In this document: positions 32,841-44,001 of the stretch, one piece after another
Layout of the letters: each line of letters begins with the position of its first letter
Numbering within the stretch: the stretch's first letter is position 1
DNA from: Hemileia vastatrix
Lineage: Eukaryota; Basidiomycota; Pucciniomycetes; Pucciniales; Zaghouaniaceae
DNA: 64,000 bases
Assembly (NCBI GenBank): GCA_030280995.1
Contig: JASXTE010000002.1
Span: forward strand, 4,289,683-4,353,682
Direction: 5' to 3'
The notes under the pieces: model-generated
The model's database searches: none
Seen by the model: only the letters and a program-made list of their open reading frames with translations
What the model was told of the DNA's origin: nothing
Made by a program: the position numbers and the translations under genes

Positions 32841-32957
32841 TAAAAATAAAAATAAAAATAAAAATAAAAATAAAAATAAAAATAAAAATAAAAATAAAAA
32901 TAAAAATAAAAATAAAAATAAAAATAAAAATAAAAATAAAAATAAAAATAAAAAAAT
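32767..32957 (+). repeat. AATAAA-type microsatellite
   Basis: From about 32811 the unit AATAAA repeats in register some 24 times. On the pol strand every unit has the form of a polyadenylation signal. It lies 65 bp before the 3' end of antisense gene B1, as the A-rich tract does before G1. Confidence 0.9.
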
Positions 32958-34274
32958 TCTGAAATTATTTTTATTAATTGTTTTATATTATTATTATTTT
33001 TCTAATCTTTTTGCAGGAGCTCATTGTCTGGATGATGAAGCTTCTGGAGGCTGGTCCGGATTGTGATGACGTTTTTGTTTTTTGTTGGGATTGTGGGAAG
33101 CACTGTGTTCTTTGAAGTTCATCTTGCTGGAGAGATTATAGGGATTGTAATGGTCAGGAATTGGATTAGAGGGAAGTTCAGAGGAGGAAGAAGAAGAGGC
33201 AGGAATGGAGTGCTGGAGGGTGTGTTTAATGATCCTAGACATTTTCCAGTGGTCATCCAGTAGGCGCTTTCTCAGGGATTTTTCAAAGTCATTCAAAGGT
33301 CCATGGAGGGCAAAGGCTTTTAGCATGTTGGAACACATGGTGCTTAGGTGTTTCTTCATGTCTCCATAATCCAGGGTCAGGGAAGTTTCAAGAGGTTGGC
33401 CAACTCCAATAATAGATTCAGGAGGAGGGGTGCCAACTAGACAAGAAGAATTGGATCAGTAATTATTTTTGTTGAAGAAATGGAATAATTAATTTGGTAC
33501 TTACAGATTGGAAGCTCATCAAATCTGTAAGCAGCTGGGATTTGGATCTCTGACAATTTTGTAATGGTTATAGTGGGTGGATCAACTAGGGAAAGATATG
33601 GATTCTCATGGTCTTCCTCCAAAGGATCCTGAGAAGTTGAACTGGGATGCTGATGTTCCTGGGGCTTAGTTAGAGCAGTGGGATTGTTGTTGTTGTTGTG
33701 GTTGTTATTTCTGTTGGATTCAGCTGGAGGAGTTGCTGGTGATGGAGTACCAGGGTTGTTAAAGGATGGAGCAGGAGAAGGGGATTTGGAAGCAGACTGC
33801 TCTCTTCTGGATGGAGAATTTGAAGAGATGGAACTATCAGAAGAGTAGTTGGCTGACAGAGGAGAGGTGTAGCTTCTTTGTCTTAGTTGGGGACGAAGTT
33901 GTTGTTGTGGAGCAATGTGTGGTGTTCTGGTTTCTTCTTGGGATTCTCTGGCAGGTCTCTTGAAAATCTGGGAAATTTTGGTGCTTTTGGACTTTGGAAG
34001 GGTGGATTGCATTGCTCTGGGAGCAGTAGGAGGTAGTTGGGTTGAGTTGTTGTTGTTGTCTGGATGAATTTGGCTTATTTCTGGCCGTTTTTGGAGGTTT
34101 TGGCCCTGATTTTCACTGTTTGGTGAGGCGGGCGGGCCGCCTGACGGCGGCCGGGCCACCTGGACACAGTCTAGAAGCCTGGGAGTTGATCTTGAAGCTT
34201 TTTGAGCTAATTTGGCGGAGATAAAATCAGTTTCTTGTGAAGCTAAGGCTGGTCTTTTGGGAAGAGTGCTGGAA

Positions 34275-35777
34275 TGTCAGCCTGTATATCTCCAGGACTG
34301 AGTAAAAAGTAACTATAAGTTATGTTAAACACATGAACTATACATGGGAATAATAAATGAGAGTACACAAACAGTATACATAAGTAAAATTATGATAATA
34401 CACAAAAAATGCCATTATAACACCTTATATACACGCATATATCCACCTTTTATAGGTCTTATGTACTTAATAATAAGTTGGAGTATGTTAGGGTAATCTT
34501 AAGAACCTTAAGTATAAGGCTACATAATTTTTTAAGTACACTTAAAGCTGTTATATTCATTGTTTTATGCAAAAAACAAGAAATGCACTTTATTTCACTT
34601 AAAAGTTGACTATATGCGCTATAAAATTGAGAATATCAAAATTGCGCTTTGACAGATCAATTGGGCTCATTTAGAACTATTGATTTGGCTATTTAAATGC
34701 ATAAAAATAACACTTTTCAAATTTGGTGTTTTTTATGCCAGAAATGGCTTCTGTGTACTGGCCACATACTGCCTGCTTTTTTTCCCGTGTGAATAGCTTC
34801 ATTTTTAGCAAAGTTAGCTTTTTCACACTATAATTACCCCACATTCTACGCCCACTGTGGGGAAACACACTAAAATAGGCGACAGGCGCTTATTTAGTGT
34901 CCTAGCTTAATTAATAATGCATTGACCCTGTTTATATGCACTAATTTCATTAATAACCTCACTCTTGGCACTTTATTTCATCACCACGCTTAAATTCGCC
35001 TAATTTTAGTCAAGGATTTACCCGTGCAAGCGCCTGCCAAGGACTGCATGTAGTTACCCCACATCTCACGCTCTTTTTTAAGTTTTTGGGTGGTTTCTCA
35101 GTCAATTTTGGTTATTTTTGAATGGGAATTTCACGTAGTATAATGTCAGGATTAGCCCCATTATTTCTACAGTCAATCCCCCTTATTATTAAGCTATTAT
35201 TAACCTTAAAAAGTCTCCTTTAGTCCTTAATATTATTGTTTTATACGCATATACTCTCTTTTTGTCTTTTTCTTTAATTTTGATGGATTTCCCTTATTAT
35301 TTCAGGATTTTGGCGGTTATTACTCTTCTAATTATGTCATGGGTCACTGGGAATGTTGATGGGAATGTCTATTAGTTGTTTAGAGGCGTGATTAACTGTG
35401 TATTGGGTGGTACATCAAGGGAATCATTGGGGAACTCAGTGTGTATAAAAGGAGGAGGTTTTTGGGTTGTATTTCTTCATTCTTTATCATTACAATTAAC
35501 CAATATAACCAAACCAATTACAATACATATCAATTAGTACTTTTATAAGACTTTTGAATAGTATCTGAATTTATATAATCTATTTTTCTACCAACTATAA
35601 AGATTGTAAGCCATATATAAGAATAGTGAGAAATTTTATTACTGAGACCTTTATATTTGATTATATTTTACAACTTAGTGGATTAGAACTACAGTATTCA
35701 TATAGGACCATTAAAATCTTCTAGACAACTGACTATTCAAGCTAGTTCACGTCCTTATACTTGACCTTAGCCTGACA
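34275..35777 (+). repeat. 5' LTR of element A
   Basis: 1,503 bp with a TATAAAA box at 35444-35450 (GTGTATAAAAGGAGG). It differs from the 3' LTR at a handful of sites. The primer site after it begins TGGGGACC, 2 bp inside. Confidence 0.92.
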
Positions 35778-36445
35778 ATTGGGGACCTTTCCTCAAGAAT
35801 TCTGTTATAATCCTGTAAGTGAAATTTTCAAAAGAAGGTGCACGTAAATAATATCCCTATAGAAATATTTGGATAATTACAACAGGTTGGGGTCACTTAT
35901 ATAGTGATTTCAGAAAAAGAAGCCCTGTTATATTATAAAATTGTGATATTGAATCAACAATTTTACCACTAATTTAACTTATAATTGTTATTAGTGGGTC
36001 TGTCAATAGACCAATTAAATTTGAGATCTTTGCAGATAAAATTTTTACCACTAATTTAACATATAATTGTTCTTAGTGGGAGTCTGTCAATAGACCAATT
36101 AAATTTGTGATCTTTGCAGATAATAAACCAATTAAACTGATTAATTGTTTTCTTTTAACAGGACTCTTAATCTTTTCTTTTATTGGTTTGTAAAATTCAT
36201 TAAATATTTAGAAAGAATCATACTGACAGTTGTTTTCTTTTGAATATAAAAACACGGCTACATATTGTAGACCAGTTAAATCAAGTGACCACATAAAAGC
36301 ATATTTGACTTTTGGCACTTAAATATTCACTTCATACCAATAAGTAAGCAATAAAATTGTCTTCAGTGGTATTGATAAATACTGATAAAACTCCTTTTTG
36401 AAGTTTTCATATCTAAACTTTCAATTCTTTAAATTCCACGTAAAA
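35778..36445 (+). other. 5' leader of element A with tandem hairpin repeat
   Basis: An 80-bp unit is repeated at about 35960-36039 and 36040-36122. Each has a stem: CCACTAAT (35966-35973) with ATTAGTGG (35990-35997) in the first, CCACTAA with TTAGTGG in the second. A GTAAGT donor-like site is at 35815. F has the same leader at 49544-50211. Confidence 0.75.
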
Positions 36446-39400
36446 ATGTGTGACAACAATGACATTGTAAGTAATAAGGTAAAACCTTATAACTTAAGAC
36501 CTAGAGCTGAAAGACCTGTTACAGGACATTCAAATGGAGGGCCAGGACTCTCCCATAATCAACAACACTCCGTCAATGTCTCTGGAGGAAAGGGAAAAGC
36601 TTTTAAAGCAGGTTTCAATAAAGAAAACAAAAAATACTTTACAAGAACAAGTTCACTCCCTATCCACCCTACGGAACACCTTGACAATAAGAGTCAACAA
36701 TATAGTGGACCAGATCAACAATCTGGAAAAGAGAGCAGCTCAAGGTTTCATAGAGGTCAACCAAGCTCTAGTGGACATAAAGACTCAACCACCAACAGTG
36801 GCACCCAACAATTCCATAGCAACACCTCCAGCCCAAGAGGAGGACCAAAAAATTACTGTAAGCAAATGGAAATGGGATTGGTACGCCCAAAACTACAACA
36901 ATCCTCAACAGCAGGGCTCCAGCAGTCACCCTTACAGGGGAAAGGCAAGGAGAGGCAGGGGAAGTGGGATAAGACCTTGGTAAGTCATCCAACTTCTTAT
37001 GATCAATTATATCAACCTGAAAATAAATTACTTATAGGTAATGAGATTGATAAGGAAATATTGGATATTATTGATAAGGATTTAAAGGATTATTCATTTG
37101 AACAGAATATGTTAAACTTGTCTTTACATGAGGACAATGTAAATAGTTTTATTGATCACCAGAAAAATACTATTAATATAAAAATGGAATCAAATGAATT
37201 AAATCTTGACCCTGATAATGAGTCTTCTGCATTGGACACGGAAAAAATAGAATATTTTTTAAAAGAGAATCCAATGGAATCAAAAATAATAAGTAAATTA
37301 TTATTGAGAATTGAAAAATTGGAAGAGTTCTCAAAAGAGTCAAACATTAATTCAGAAAATGTATTATTACAACTAACACAATCATTGAGTACCACATCCA
37401 ATAAATTAAAAATTATTGAAAATTCAAATAATGAATTAATCAATGAGAATAAAAGATTAAAATCTGAGATTAGAAATTTAGAAAGTAAATTAGAACACTC
37501 TCAGAATATTATGGCTACCATAGAGGGACGTGTAAAATTGTCTTTTTCAAATGTAAATGATACCTTAAATCATGTACCTGTGATAAAAGATAGGTTACAA
37601 AGAGTAGAAATTGAAGTAGCTAAAATTTTGAAAAATACTGAAACAATAAAAGATAATACCTCTTATGTAGAAAGAGTACCAGTTTTTATGAAACACTCTG
37701 ATGATAAACCAATGATTGAACATGAACATAGTGTTATGGGCTCTGAGAATATGAAATCAGTAAAAGATGAAATAAATGATCATCTTTCTAAAGTAAGTGA
37801 ATTACTCAATATTCCTCAGGTTAGGGAAGCAAAAACTAGCCAAAAGAACTGGCCTAAGTTAGATCAGTACCCTTCTTTTGACGGGGATTCAAAATCTGAT
37901 TGGCAACAATTCATACAAAGAATTGATAACTTAAAATTTTCATATAAATTACATGATGAAGAAATTACTTCAAAGTTAATATCTTTATTTACAGATGTGG
38001 CCTTATTATGGTTTGAATCTGTATTGAGTGAGGGAATTAATTACTCCTGGAATGAATGGAAGGCACTAATTGAAAGGCAATTTGGTGGCCCAAAATTTAG
38101 AATCACTCAACAAAGACTGTATGAAAGGGCCAGATATAATCCAAATGCTGGAGATAAACCCATGGTCTTCTTAATGAATTTAATAAAAATCATGAAAGCT
38201 ATGGATCCAAAAATGGATTATGAAGAGTGGAAAGAAAAAATAATATACAAATTGCCTATATCAGTTAGAGACATTATTGTTGCTAGAACTGAAACTGTCA
38301 GAGACACCTCTGGATTCATTAATATATGCAATGAGATATTATTAAACCACAAATATGAAACCAAGTATAGTAATTACAGACAAAGTGTTGACGTGGTAAA
38401 ACCTACTACAAGTAAGTTACCAGTGGAAAAGAAAAAACCTTCAGCTCCCCTTGTCCCTAAGAGACAAGAAAATAACACTTGTTACAAATGTAATGAACCT
38501 TGGGTTAAAGGTCACACGTGTAAGAAAAGAATAAATGTTATTGAAACCTCACAGAATTCTGAACCTAGTAATCATGAAGATGAGAATGTGGAATCCAGTG
38601 AGGATTGCAAGAGTAACATATCTTACAGTGATGATGAAAATGAGATATTTGTATTAGAACAGGATATAATGTTCCTGAATGATGCTATACCTCATACAGA
38701 CACATCTTTAACTTCTATAGAGGAAGCTGAAATAATTAAAGATGTATCTCATGATACTTACAAAATAACACCTATCAGAGCACCTATTATCATATGTGGA
38801 AAAGAAATGAATGCCATTCTTGACACTGGGGCTGCAGGTAGTGTAGTTTCACTTAATGCATTAATGAAACTTGATAGTAAGTACCAGGAAAAACTAGAAC
38901 CTGTTCAGACAAAGAACTGGAGGGGTTTTGGTTCAGTATTAAATCCAATTGGCAAATACAAAACTGCTGTATTCTTTAAATATAATAATGGATATGTTAG
39001 AGCAGTTTGTGAATTTGTAGTAATGGATAATAATAATTGTAGTGATTGGTTTATTATTGGCAATGATTTATTGACAAAATTTGGCATTAAACTAGATCCT
39101 GCAAACAGTTGTTTCACCATAGGGGTGAATGGTAAAAGAAAATTCAAAATATGTTCTGAAAATTCAGTATATACCATTTCTCCTAGAGAAGAACAACTGC
39201 AAGGTGGAAGAACCACCAATGAAGTGGGTGAATTGGAAAATGAAATCCAAAAGGCCTCTTTCAGTCCTCAACTCTCAAAAATTGAACAAGAAGATATTTT
39301 GAGATTGATTAAATCATATCCTATGGCATTTGCTCATGGCTCAAATGAACTAGGATTGGTCAAAGACCATGAGATGAAAATCTCTTTAAGCTGTGATCTG

Positions 39401-42319
39401 GATAATATTCCTGGCAGTTTAAAAAAGAAACCTTACCCAGCATCTCCTGCAAAAAGGAAAGATATTGAAGACAATATAAAATTGTTGTTGGAAATGGGTA
39501 TTGTTGAAAAAGTGGACACAACACCTAAGTATTGTGTCATTTCACCAGTATTAATCTCTTATGAAAAAGATAAGGCAAGATTATGCGGTGATTATAGAGC
39601 TCTGAATACATATACAGTAGATGATATTTACCCTCTACCAAGGATAGCTTCTATCCATGCTACCTTACAAGGAGCAAAATATATTTCCTGTCTGGATGGG
39701 AACAAGGGTTACCACCAGATTCCTGTGGAAAGAAATTCTCAAAATTACTTATTAATAACCACACATATGGGTATATATAAGTATGTGAGAATGCCATTTG
39801 GCCCAAAGAATGCCCCTTCAGTCTTCCAAAAATTGATGGATAGTATTTTTCATCAGGAAATGGTTGAAGGATGGTTATTGGTCTATATTGATGACATCAT
39901 AGTGTTTTCAAAGACATATGATGAACATTTAAATCACCTGAAAAGAGTCTTTCAAAAAATGGATGAAATTAATATGACTATTGCATTAAAGAAATGTAAG
40001 TTTGGATTTCAATCCTTGAAAGTACTTGGACATGTTGTATCTGGATTACAAATTTGTGTTGACCAGAATAAAGTGGCAGCAATTAAAAACATTGGGATAC
40101 CTAAAAATGTAAAAGAGGTTCAAAGTTTTTTGGGTATGTGTGGATATTATAGACAATATATTAAAAATTACCAATCCATTGCAGCCCCTTTAACAACATT
40201 AATCAGAAAGAATGAAGCTTTCATTTGGAATAATGAAAGACAACATGCCTTTAATAAATTAAAGGAATGTTTAATGTCAGCTCCAATATTAGGACTGCCA
40301 GATTTCACCCTACCTTTTATCTTGTACACTGATGCAAGTTTCATAGGTTTGGGTGCTGCTTTACAGCAGAAACAGATAATAAATGGAAAATTATCTGAAG
40401 TAGTTATCTGTTATATATCCAGAACCTTAAGAAAAACAGAATTAAGGTATGGTGCTACACAGCTAGAATGTTTAGCCGTGGTGTGGGCTTTGGAGAGACT
40501 TCATTACTATCTTGAAGACCAGAAGTTTGAACTTATAACAGATTGCAGTGCAGTAAAATCATTACTAAACATGAAAACACCTAATAGGCACATGTTTAGA
40601 TGGCAACTAGCTGTACAAGAGTACAGAGGAAGAATGACAATCACTCACAGAGCAGGAACATTGCATTCAAATGTGGATTTATTATCCAGAAGTCCTTTGC
40701 CAAATGATGCTGACAACCCAGCTTATGTACCTGAAAATGAGGTTATACATATATTTGGGATTTATATAGTGGATTTAGAAGAAGAGTTTATGCAAACTAT
40801 ATTGGAAAATTATTCATCTGATAAAGATTTGTCTAAGCTATCTACCATTCTTAATGATCCAACAAATGCCTCCATGAGTGCATTAATTAAAACCTTGCCT
40901 CCAAAGTATAAAAATGCGTTGGAAAAAGGTAAACTATCAATTGAAGATGGATATATATATTACAGGAAAAAGTTAAGCAATGTAATAGTAATACCACCTT
41001 CTATGAAAGAGTTAATGTTGAGTACTTGTCATGATGACATCTTAGCTGGTCATTTTGACTTTAACAAAACATTAACCAGAGTTAAAAATACAGCCTGGTG
41101 GATAAACATGAAAGAGGATGTACAAAAATACATTGAAACATGTGACTCTTGTCAGAAATCTAAAAGATTAACTGGGAAGAGAGCTGGGTTGTTACAACAA
41201 ATAGAGCAGCCAAAAGCTCCATGGGAAATTATAAACATGGATTTTGTAACTGGCTTGCCATTAGCAGGAAAAGAAAGTTTCAATTCTTGCTGGGTAATAG
41301 TGGATAGATTAACAAAAATGTGTAAGTTTATCCCTACCCATAAAGAGGTATCTGCTAAAGACTTGGCGTTACTATGGTGGATTCAAATGATGAATACTGC
41401 TGGGTTCCCCAAAGCCATAATCTCTGACAGAGATCCTAAATTTACTTCAGAGTTCTGGACATCTTTGATGGAAGTATCAGGTTGTCAATTAAAATTGTCT
41501 ACAGCACACCATCCACAAACTGATGGGCTGGCTGAGAGGATGATACAAACTCTAGAAGACATGATCAGAAGATATTGTGCCTTTGGATTAGAATACAAAG
41601 ACAATGAGAAATTCACACATGACTGGGTAACATTAATTTCTGGCCTTGAATTTGCTTATAACAGCACAACTCATTCTGTAACAGAGAAGAAACCATTTGA
41701 ACTCTGGCTGGGATATGTACCAAATACCCCAGTAAATCTTTTAAATAAACTACCAAGGTTGGATATACACCCTGGAACTAAATCCTTTATTCATATGCAA
41801 CAAATGTGTAGAAAGCATGCAGAAGAATGCATCCAAAAAGCATTTGAATATGAAAAGAAAAGGTGGGACAAATCTCATAAAGAATTTGAATTTAAAAAGG
41901 GAGATGAAGTCCTCATATCAACACTACATTTTAACTTACAAGGTAATGTTAAATTAAAGGATCCCTTTTTAGGACCTTTTGTAGTAAATAAAATGGTTGG
42001 GAATAATGCAGTGGAAGTCATATTATATGCTCCATATGATAGGAAACATCCAGTTTTCCCTATCTCATTATTGAAACCTTACCATGCAAATGATCATGAC
42101 TTATTTCCAAAAAGAAGGGGAAGGCCTAAAAAGCAACCTGAAGAAATTGTGGAAAAAGCAGAGATTGAAAAAATACTCAAGAAAAGAATCCTTACTAAAG
42201 AAAAAGGAACTGAGTATTTACTAAGATTTAAAGGGAAATCAAATGAATTTGATAAATGGATACCTGAAAAAGAAATTTCTAATTTATCCACCCTTCTTAA
42301 AAAATTTAAACAGAAATAA
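36398..42319 (+). CDS. gag-pol: Gag-Pol polyprotein of chromovirus A (up to 1973 aa)
   Basis: A single ORF; the likelier start is ATG 36446 (MCDNND), 16 codons in. Order: low-complexity N-terminus; coiled-coil stretch (about residues 280-380); Gag core (about 490-650, ALLWFESVL); zinc knuckle CYKCNEPWVKGHTC near 694; aspartic protease with LDTGAAGS near 808; reverse transcriptase (about 1065-1230) with YIDD near 1163; RNase H (YTDAS near 1310); integrase HHCC (about 1545-1587) and D, D, E near 1614, 1676 and 1712; AT-hook KRRGRPKK near 1904; C-terminal chromodomain-like module (about 1919-1968, DKWIPE). No inactivating change is seen, so A may be autonomous. The AT-hook and chromodomain suggest chromatin-guided integration. 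The first 190 or so residues overlap another conserved ORF and may not be the true reading frame. Confidence 0.92.
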   Translation: MKFSYLNFQFFKFHVKMCDNNDIVSNKVKPYNLRPRAERPVTGHSNGGPGLSHNQQHSVNVSGGKGKAFKAGFNKENKKYFTRTSSLPIHPTEHLDNKSQQYSGPDQQSGKESSSRFHRGQPSSSGHKDSTTNSGTQQFHSNTSSPRGGPKNYCKQMEMGLVRPKLQQSSTAGLQQSPLQGKGKERQGKWDKTLVSHPTSYDQLYQPENKLLIGNEIDKEILDIIDKDLKDYSFEQNMLNLSLHEDNVNSFIDHQKNTINIKMESNELNLDPDNESSALDTEKIEYFLKENPMESKIISKLLLRIEKLEEFSKESNINSENVLLQLTQSLSTTSNKLKIIENSNNELINENKRLKSEIRNLESKLEHSQNIMATIEGRVKLSFSNVNDTLNHVPVIKDRLQRVEIEVAKILKNTETIKDNTSYVERVPVFMKHSDDKPMIEHEHSVMGSENMKSVKDEINDHLSKVSELLNIPQVREAKTSQKNWPKLDQYPSFDGDSKSDWQQFIQRIDNLKFSYKLHDEEITSKLISLFTDVALLWFESVLSEGINYSWNEWKALIERQFGGPKFRITQQRLYERARYNPNAGDKPMVFLMNLIKIMKAMDPKMDYEEWKEKIIYKLPISVRDIIVARTETVRDTSGFINICNEILLNHKYETKYSNYRQSVDVVKPTTSKLPVEKKKPSAPLVPKRQENNTCYKCNEPWVKGHTCKKRINVIETSQNSEPSNHEDENVESSEDCKSNISYSDDENEIFVLEQDIMFLNDAIPHTDTSLTSIEEAEIIKDVSHDTYKITPIRAPIIICGKEMNAILDTGAAGSVVSLNALMKLDSKYQEKLEPVQTKNWRGFGSVLNPIGKYKTAVFFKYNNGYVRAVCEFVVMDNNNCSDWFIIGNDLLTKFGIKLDPANSCFTIGVNGKRKFKICSENSVYTISPREEQLQGGRTTNEVGELENEIQKASFSPQLSKIEQEDILRLIKSYPMAFAHGSNELGLVKDHEMKISLSCDLDNIPGSLKKKPYPASPAKRKDIEDNIKLLLEMGIVEKVDTTPKYCVISPVLISYEKDKARLCGDYRALNTYTVDDIYPLPRIASIHATLQGAKYISCLDGNKGYHQIPVERNSQNYLLITTHMGIYKYVRMPFGPKNAPSVFQKLMDSIFHQEMVEGWLLVYIDDIIVFSKTYDEHLNHLKRVFQKMDEINMTIALKKCKFGFQSLKVLGHVVSGLQICVDQNKVAAIKNIGIPKNVKEVQSFLGMCGYYRQYIKNYQSIAAPLTTLIRKNEAFIWNNERQHAFNKLKECLMSAPILGLPDFTLPFILYTDASFIGLGAALQQKQIINGKLSEVVICYISRTLRKTELRYGATQLECLAVVWALERLHYYLEDQKFELITDCSAVKSLLNMKTPNRHMFRWQLAVQEYRGRMTITHRAGTLHSNVDLLSRSPLPNDADNPAYVPENEVIHIFGIYIVDLEEEFMQTILENYSSDKDLSKLSTILNDPTNASMSALIKTLPPKYKNALEKGKLSIEDGYIYYRKKLSNVIVIPPSMKELMLSTCHDDILAGHFDFNKTLTRVKNTAWWINMKEDVQKYIETCDSCQKSKRLTGKRAGLLQQIEQPKAPWEIINMDFVTGLPLAGKESFNSCWVIVDRLTKMCKFIPTHKEVSAKDLALLWWIQMMNTAGFPKAIISDRDPKFTSEFWTSLMEVSGCQLKLSTAHHPQTDGLAERMIQTLEDMIRRYCAFGLEYKDNEKFTHDWVTLISGLEFAYNSTTHSVTEKKPFELWLGYVPNTPVNLLNKLPRLDIHPGTKSFIHMQQMCRKHAEECIQKAFEYEKKRWDKSHKEFEFKKGDEVLISTLHFNLQGNVKLKDPFLGPFVVNKMVGNNAVEVILYAPYDRKHPVFPISLLKPYHANDHDLFPKRRGRPKKQPEEIVEKAEIEKILKKRILTKEKGTEYLLRFKGKSNEFDKWIPEKEISNLSTLLKKFKQK
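36446..36983 (+). CDS. Overlapping ORF at the start of A gag-pol (possible true Gag N-terminus)
   Basis: A 149-codon ORF starts at ATG 36534 in the +1 frame and ends TAA 36983. A 58-bp intron-like segment (36467-36524: GTAAGT, CTGAAAG near the end, TTACAG) would join ATG 36446 to this frame in phase. The peptide looks protein-like: a heptad-rich helix (LEEREKLLKQVSIKK, NNIVDQINNLEKRAA), a Trp-rich segment and a basic RGKARRGRG tail. A second possible intron (36858-36937, GTAAGC...CTTACAG) would return the frame to pol. The two base differences between A and F here are silent in this frame and change residues in the long frame. Splicing and expression are inference. Confidence 0.5.
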
Positions 42320-42500
42320 ATTTCTGTTCAACCAGCTGAGGGGTTAAAAAACCAGTACTCATAATATTTTATTATGTTTTATTTCTTTAAAGTTGAATCT
42401 TTAATGCTACAGATTTATTCTGAATACCTGAAAATTACAAATTAAATAAAATAAAATGTATAACTTATCATTTTTTTATTGTTTTTTTTGGGTGGGCGAG

Positions 42501-44001
42501 TGTCAGCCTGTATATCTCCAGGACTGAGTAAAAAGTAACTATAAGTTATGTTAAACACATGAACTATACATGGGAATAATAAATGAGAGTACACAAACAG
42601 TATACATAAGTAAAATTATGATAATACACAAAAAATGCCATTATAACACCTTATATACACGCATATATCCACCTTTTATAGGTCTTATGTACTTAATATT
42701 AAGTTGGAGTATGTTAGGGTAATCTTAAGAACCTTAAGTATAAGGCTACATAATTTTTAAGTACACTTAAAGCTGTTATATTCATTGTTTTATGCAAAAA
42801 ACAAGAAATGCGCTTTATTTCACTTAAAAGTTGACTATATGCGCTATAAAATTGAGAATATCAAAATTGCGCTTTGACAGATCAATTGGGCTCATTTAGA
42901 ACTATTGATTTGGCTATTTAAATGCATAAAAATAACACTTTTCAAATTTGGTGTTTTTTATGCCAGAAATGGCTTCTGTGTACTGGCCACATACTGCCTG
43001 CTTTTTTTCCCGTGTGAATAGCTTCATTTTTAGCAAAGTTAGCTTTTTCACACTATAATTACCCCACATTCTACGCCCACTGTGGGGAAACACACTAAAA
43101 TAGGCGACAGGCGCTTATTTAGTGTCCTAGCTTAATTAATAATGCATTGACCCTGTTTATATGCACTAATTTCATTAATAACCTCACTCTTGGAACTTTA
43201 TTTCATCACCACGCTTAAATTCGCCTAATTTTAGTCAAGGATTTACCCGTGCAAGCGCCTGCCAAGGACTGCATGTAGTTACCCCACATCTCACGCTCTT
43301 TTTTAAGTTTTTGGGTGGTTTCTCAGTCAATTTTGGTTATTTTTGAATGGGAATTTCACGTAGTATAATGTCAGGATTAGCCCCATTATTTCTACAGTCA
43401 ATCCCCCTTATTATTAAGCTATTATTAACCTTAAAAAGTCTCCTTTAGTCCTTAATATTATTGTTTTATACGCATATACTCTCTTTTTGTCTTTTTCTTT
43501 AATTTTGATGGATTTCCCTTATTATTTCAGGATTTTGGCGGTTATTACTCTTCTAATTATGTCATGGGTCACTGGGAATGTTGATGGGAATGTCTATTAG
43601 TTGTTTAGAGGCGTGATTAACTGTGTATTGGGTGGTACATCAAGGGAATCATTGGGGAACTCAGTGTGTATAAAAGGAGGAGGTTTTTGGGTTGTATTTC
43701 TTCATTCTTTATCATTACAATTAACCAATATAACCAAACCAATTACAATACATATCAATTAGTACTTTTATAAGACTTTTGAATAGTATCTGAATTTATA
43801 TAATCTATTTTTCTACCAACTATAAAGATTGTAAGCCATATATAAGAATAGTGAGAATTTTATTACTGAGACCTTTATATTTGATTATATTTTACAACTT
43901 AGTGGATTAGAACTACAGTATTCATATAGGACCATTAAAATCTTCTAGACAACTGACTATTCAAGCTAGTTCACGTCCTTGTACTTGACCTTAGCCTGAC
44001 A
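42501..44001 (+). repeat. 3' LTR of element A
   Basis: 1,501 bp, preceded by a G-rich tract GGGTGGGCGAG (42490-42500) after a T run, the likely plus-strand priming site. TATA box at 43669-43675. Confidence 0.92.

Larger units (their letters stand above)
34275..44001 (+). mobile_element. Ty3/gypsy chromovirus A (near-intact), inserted in gene B1
   Basis: LTRs 34275-35777 (1,503 bp) and 42501-44001 (1,501 bp), TGTCAGCCTG...CCTGACA. Flanks are TGGAA (34270-34274) and GGGAA (44002-44006), a TSD with one mismatch. Removing A and one TSD copy restores B1's frame. It is nearly identical to element F, with one full-length gag-pol ORF. Confidence 0.92.

Noticed and set aside
36980..37037. Intron starting GTAAGT at 36980 and ending TTATAG
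   Set aside because: Good signals, but joining leads at once to a TAA and does not restore the pol frame.
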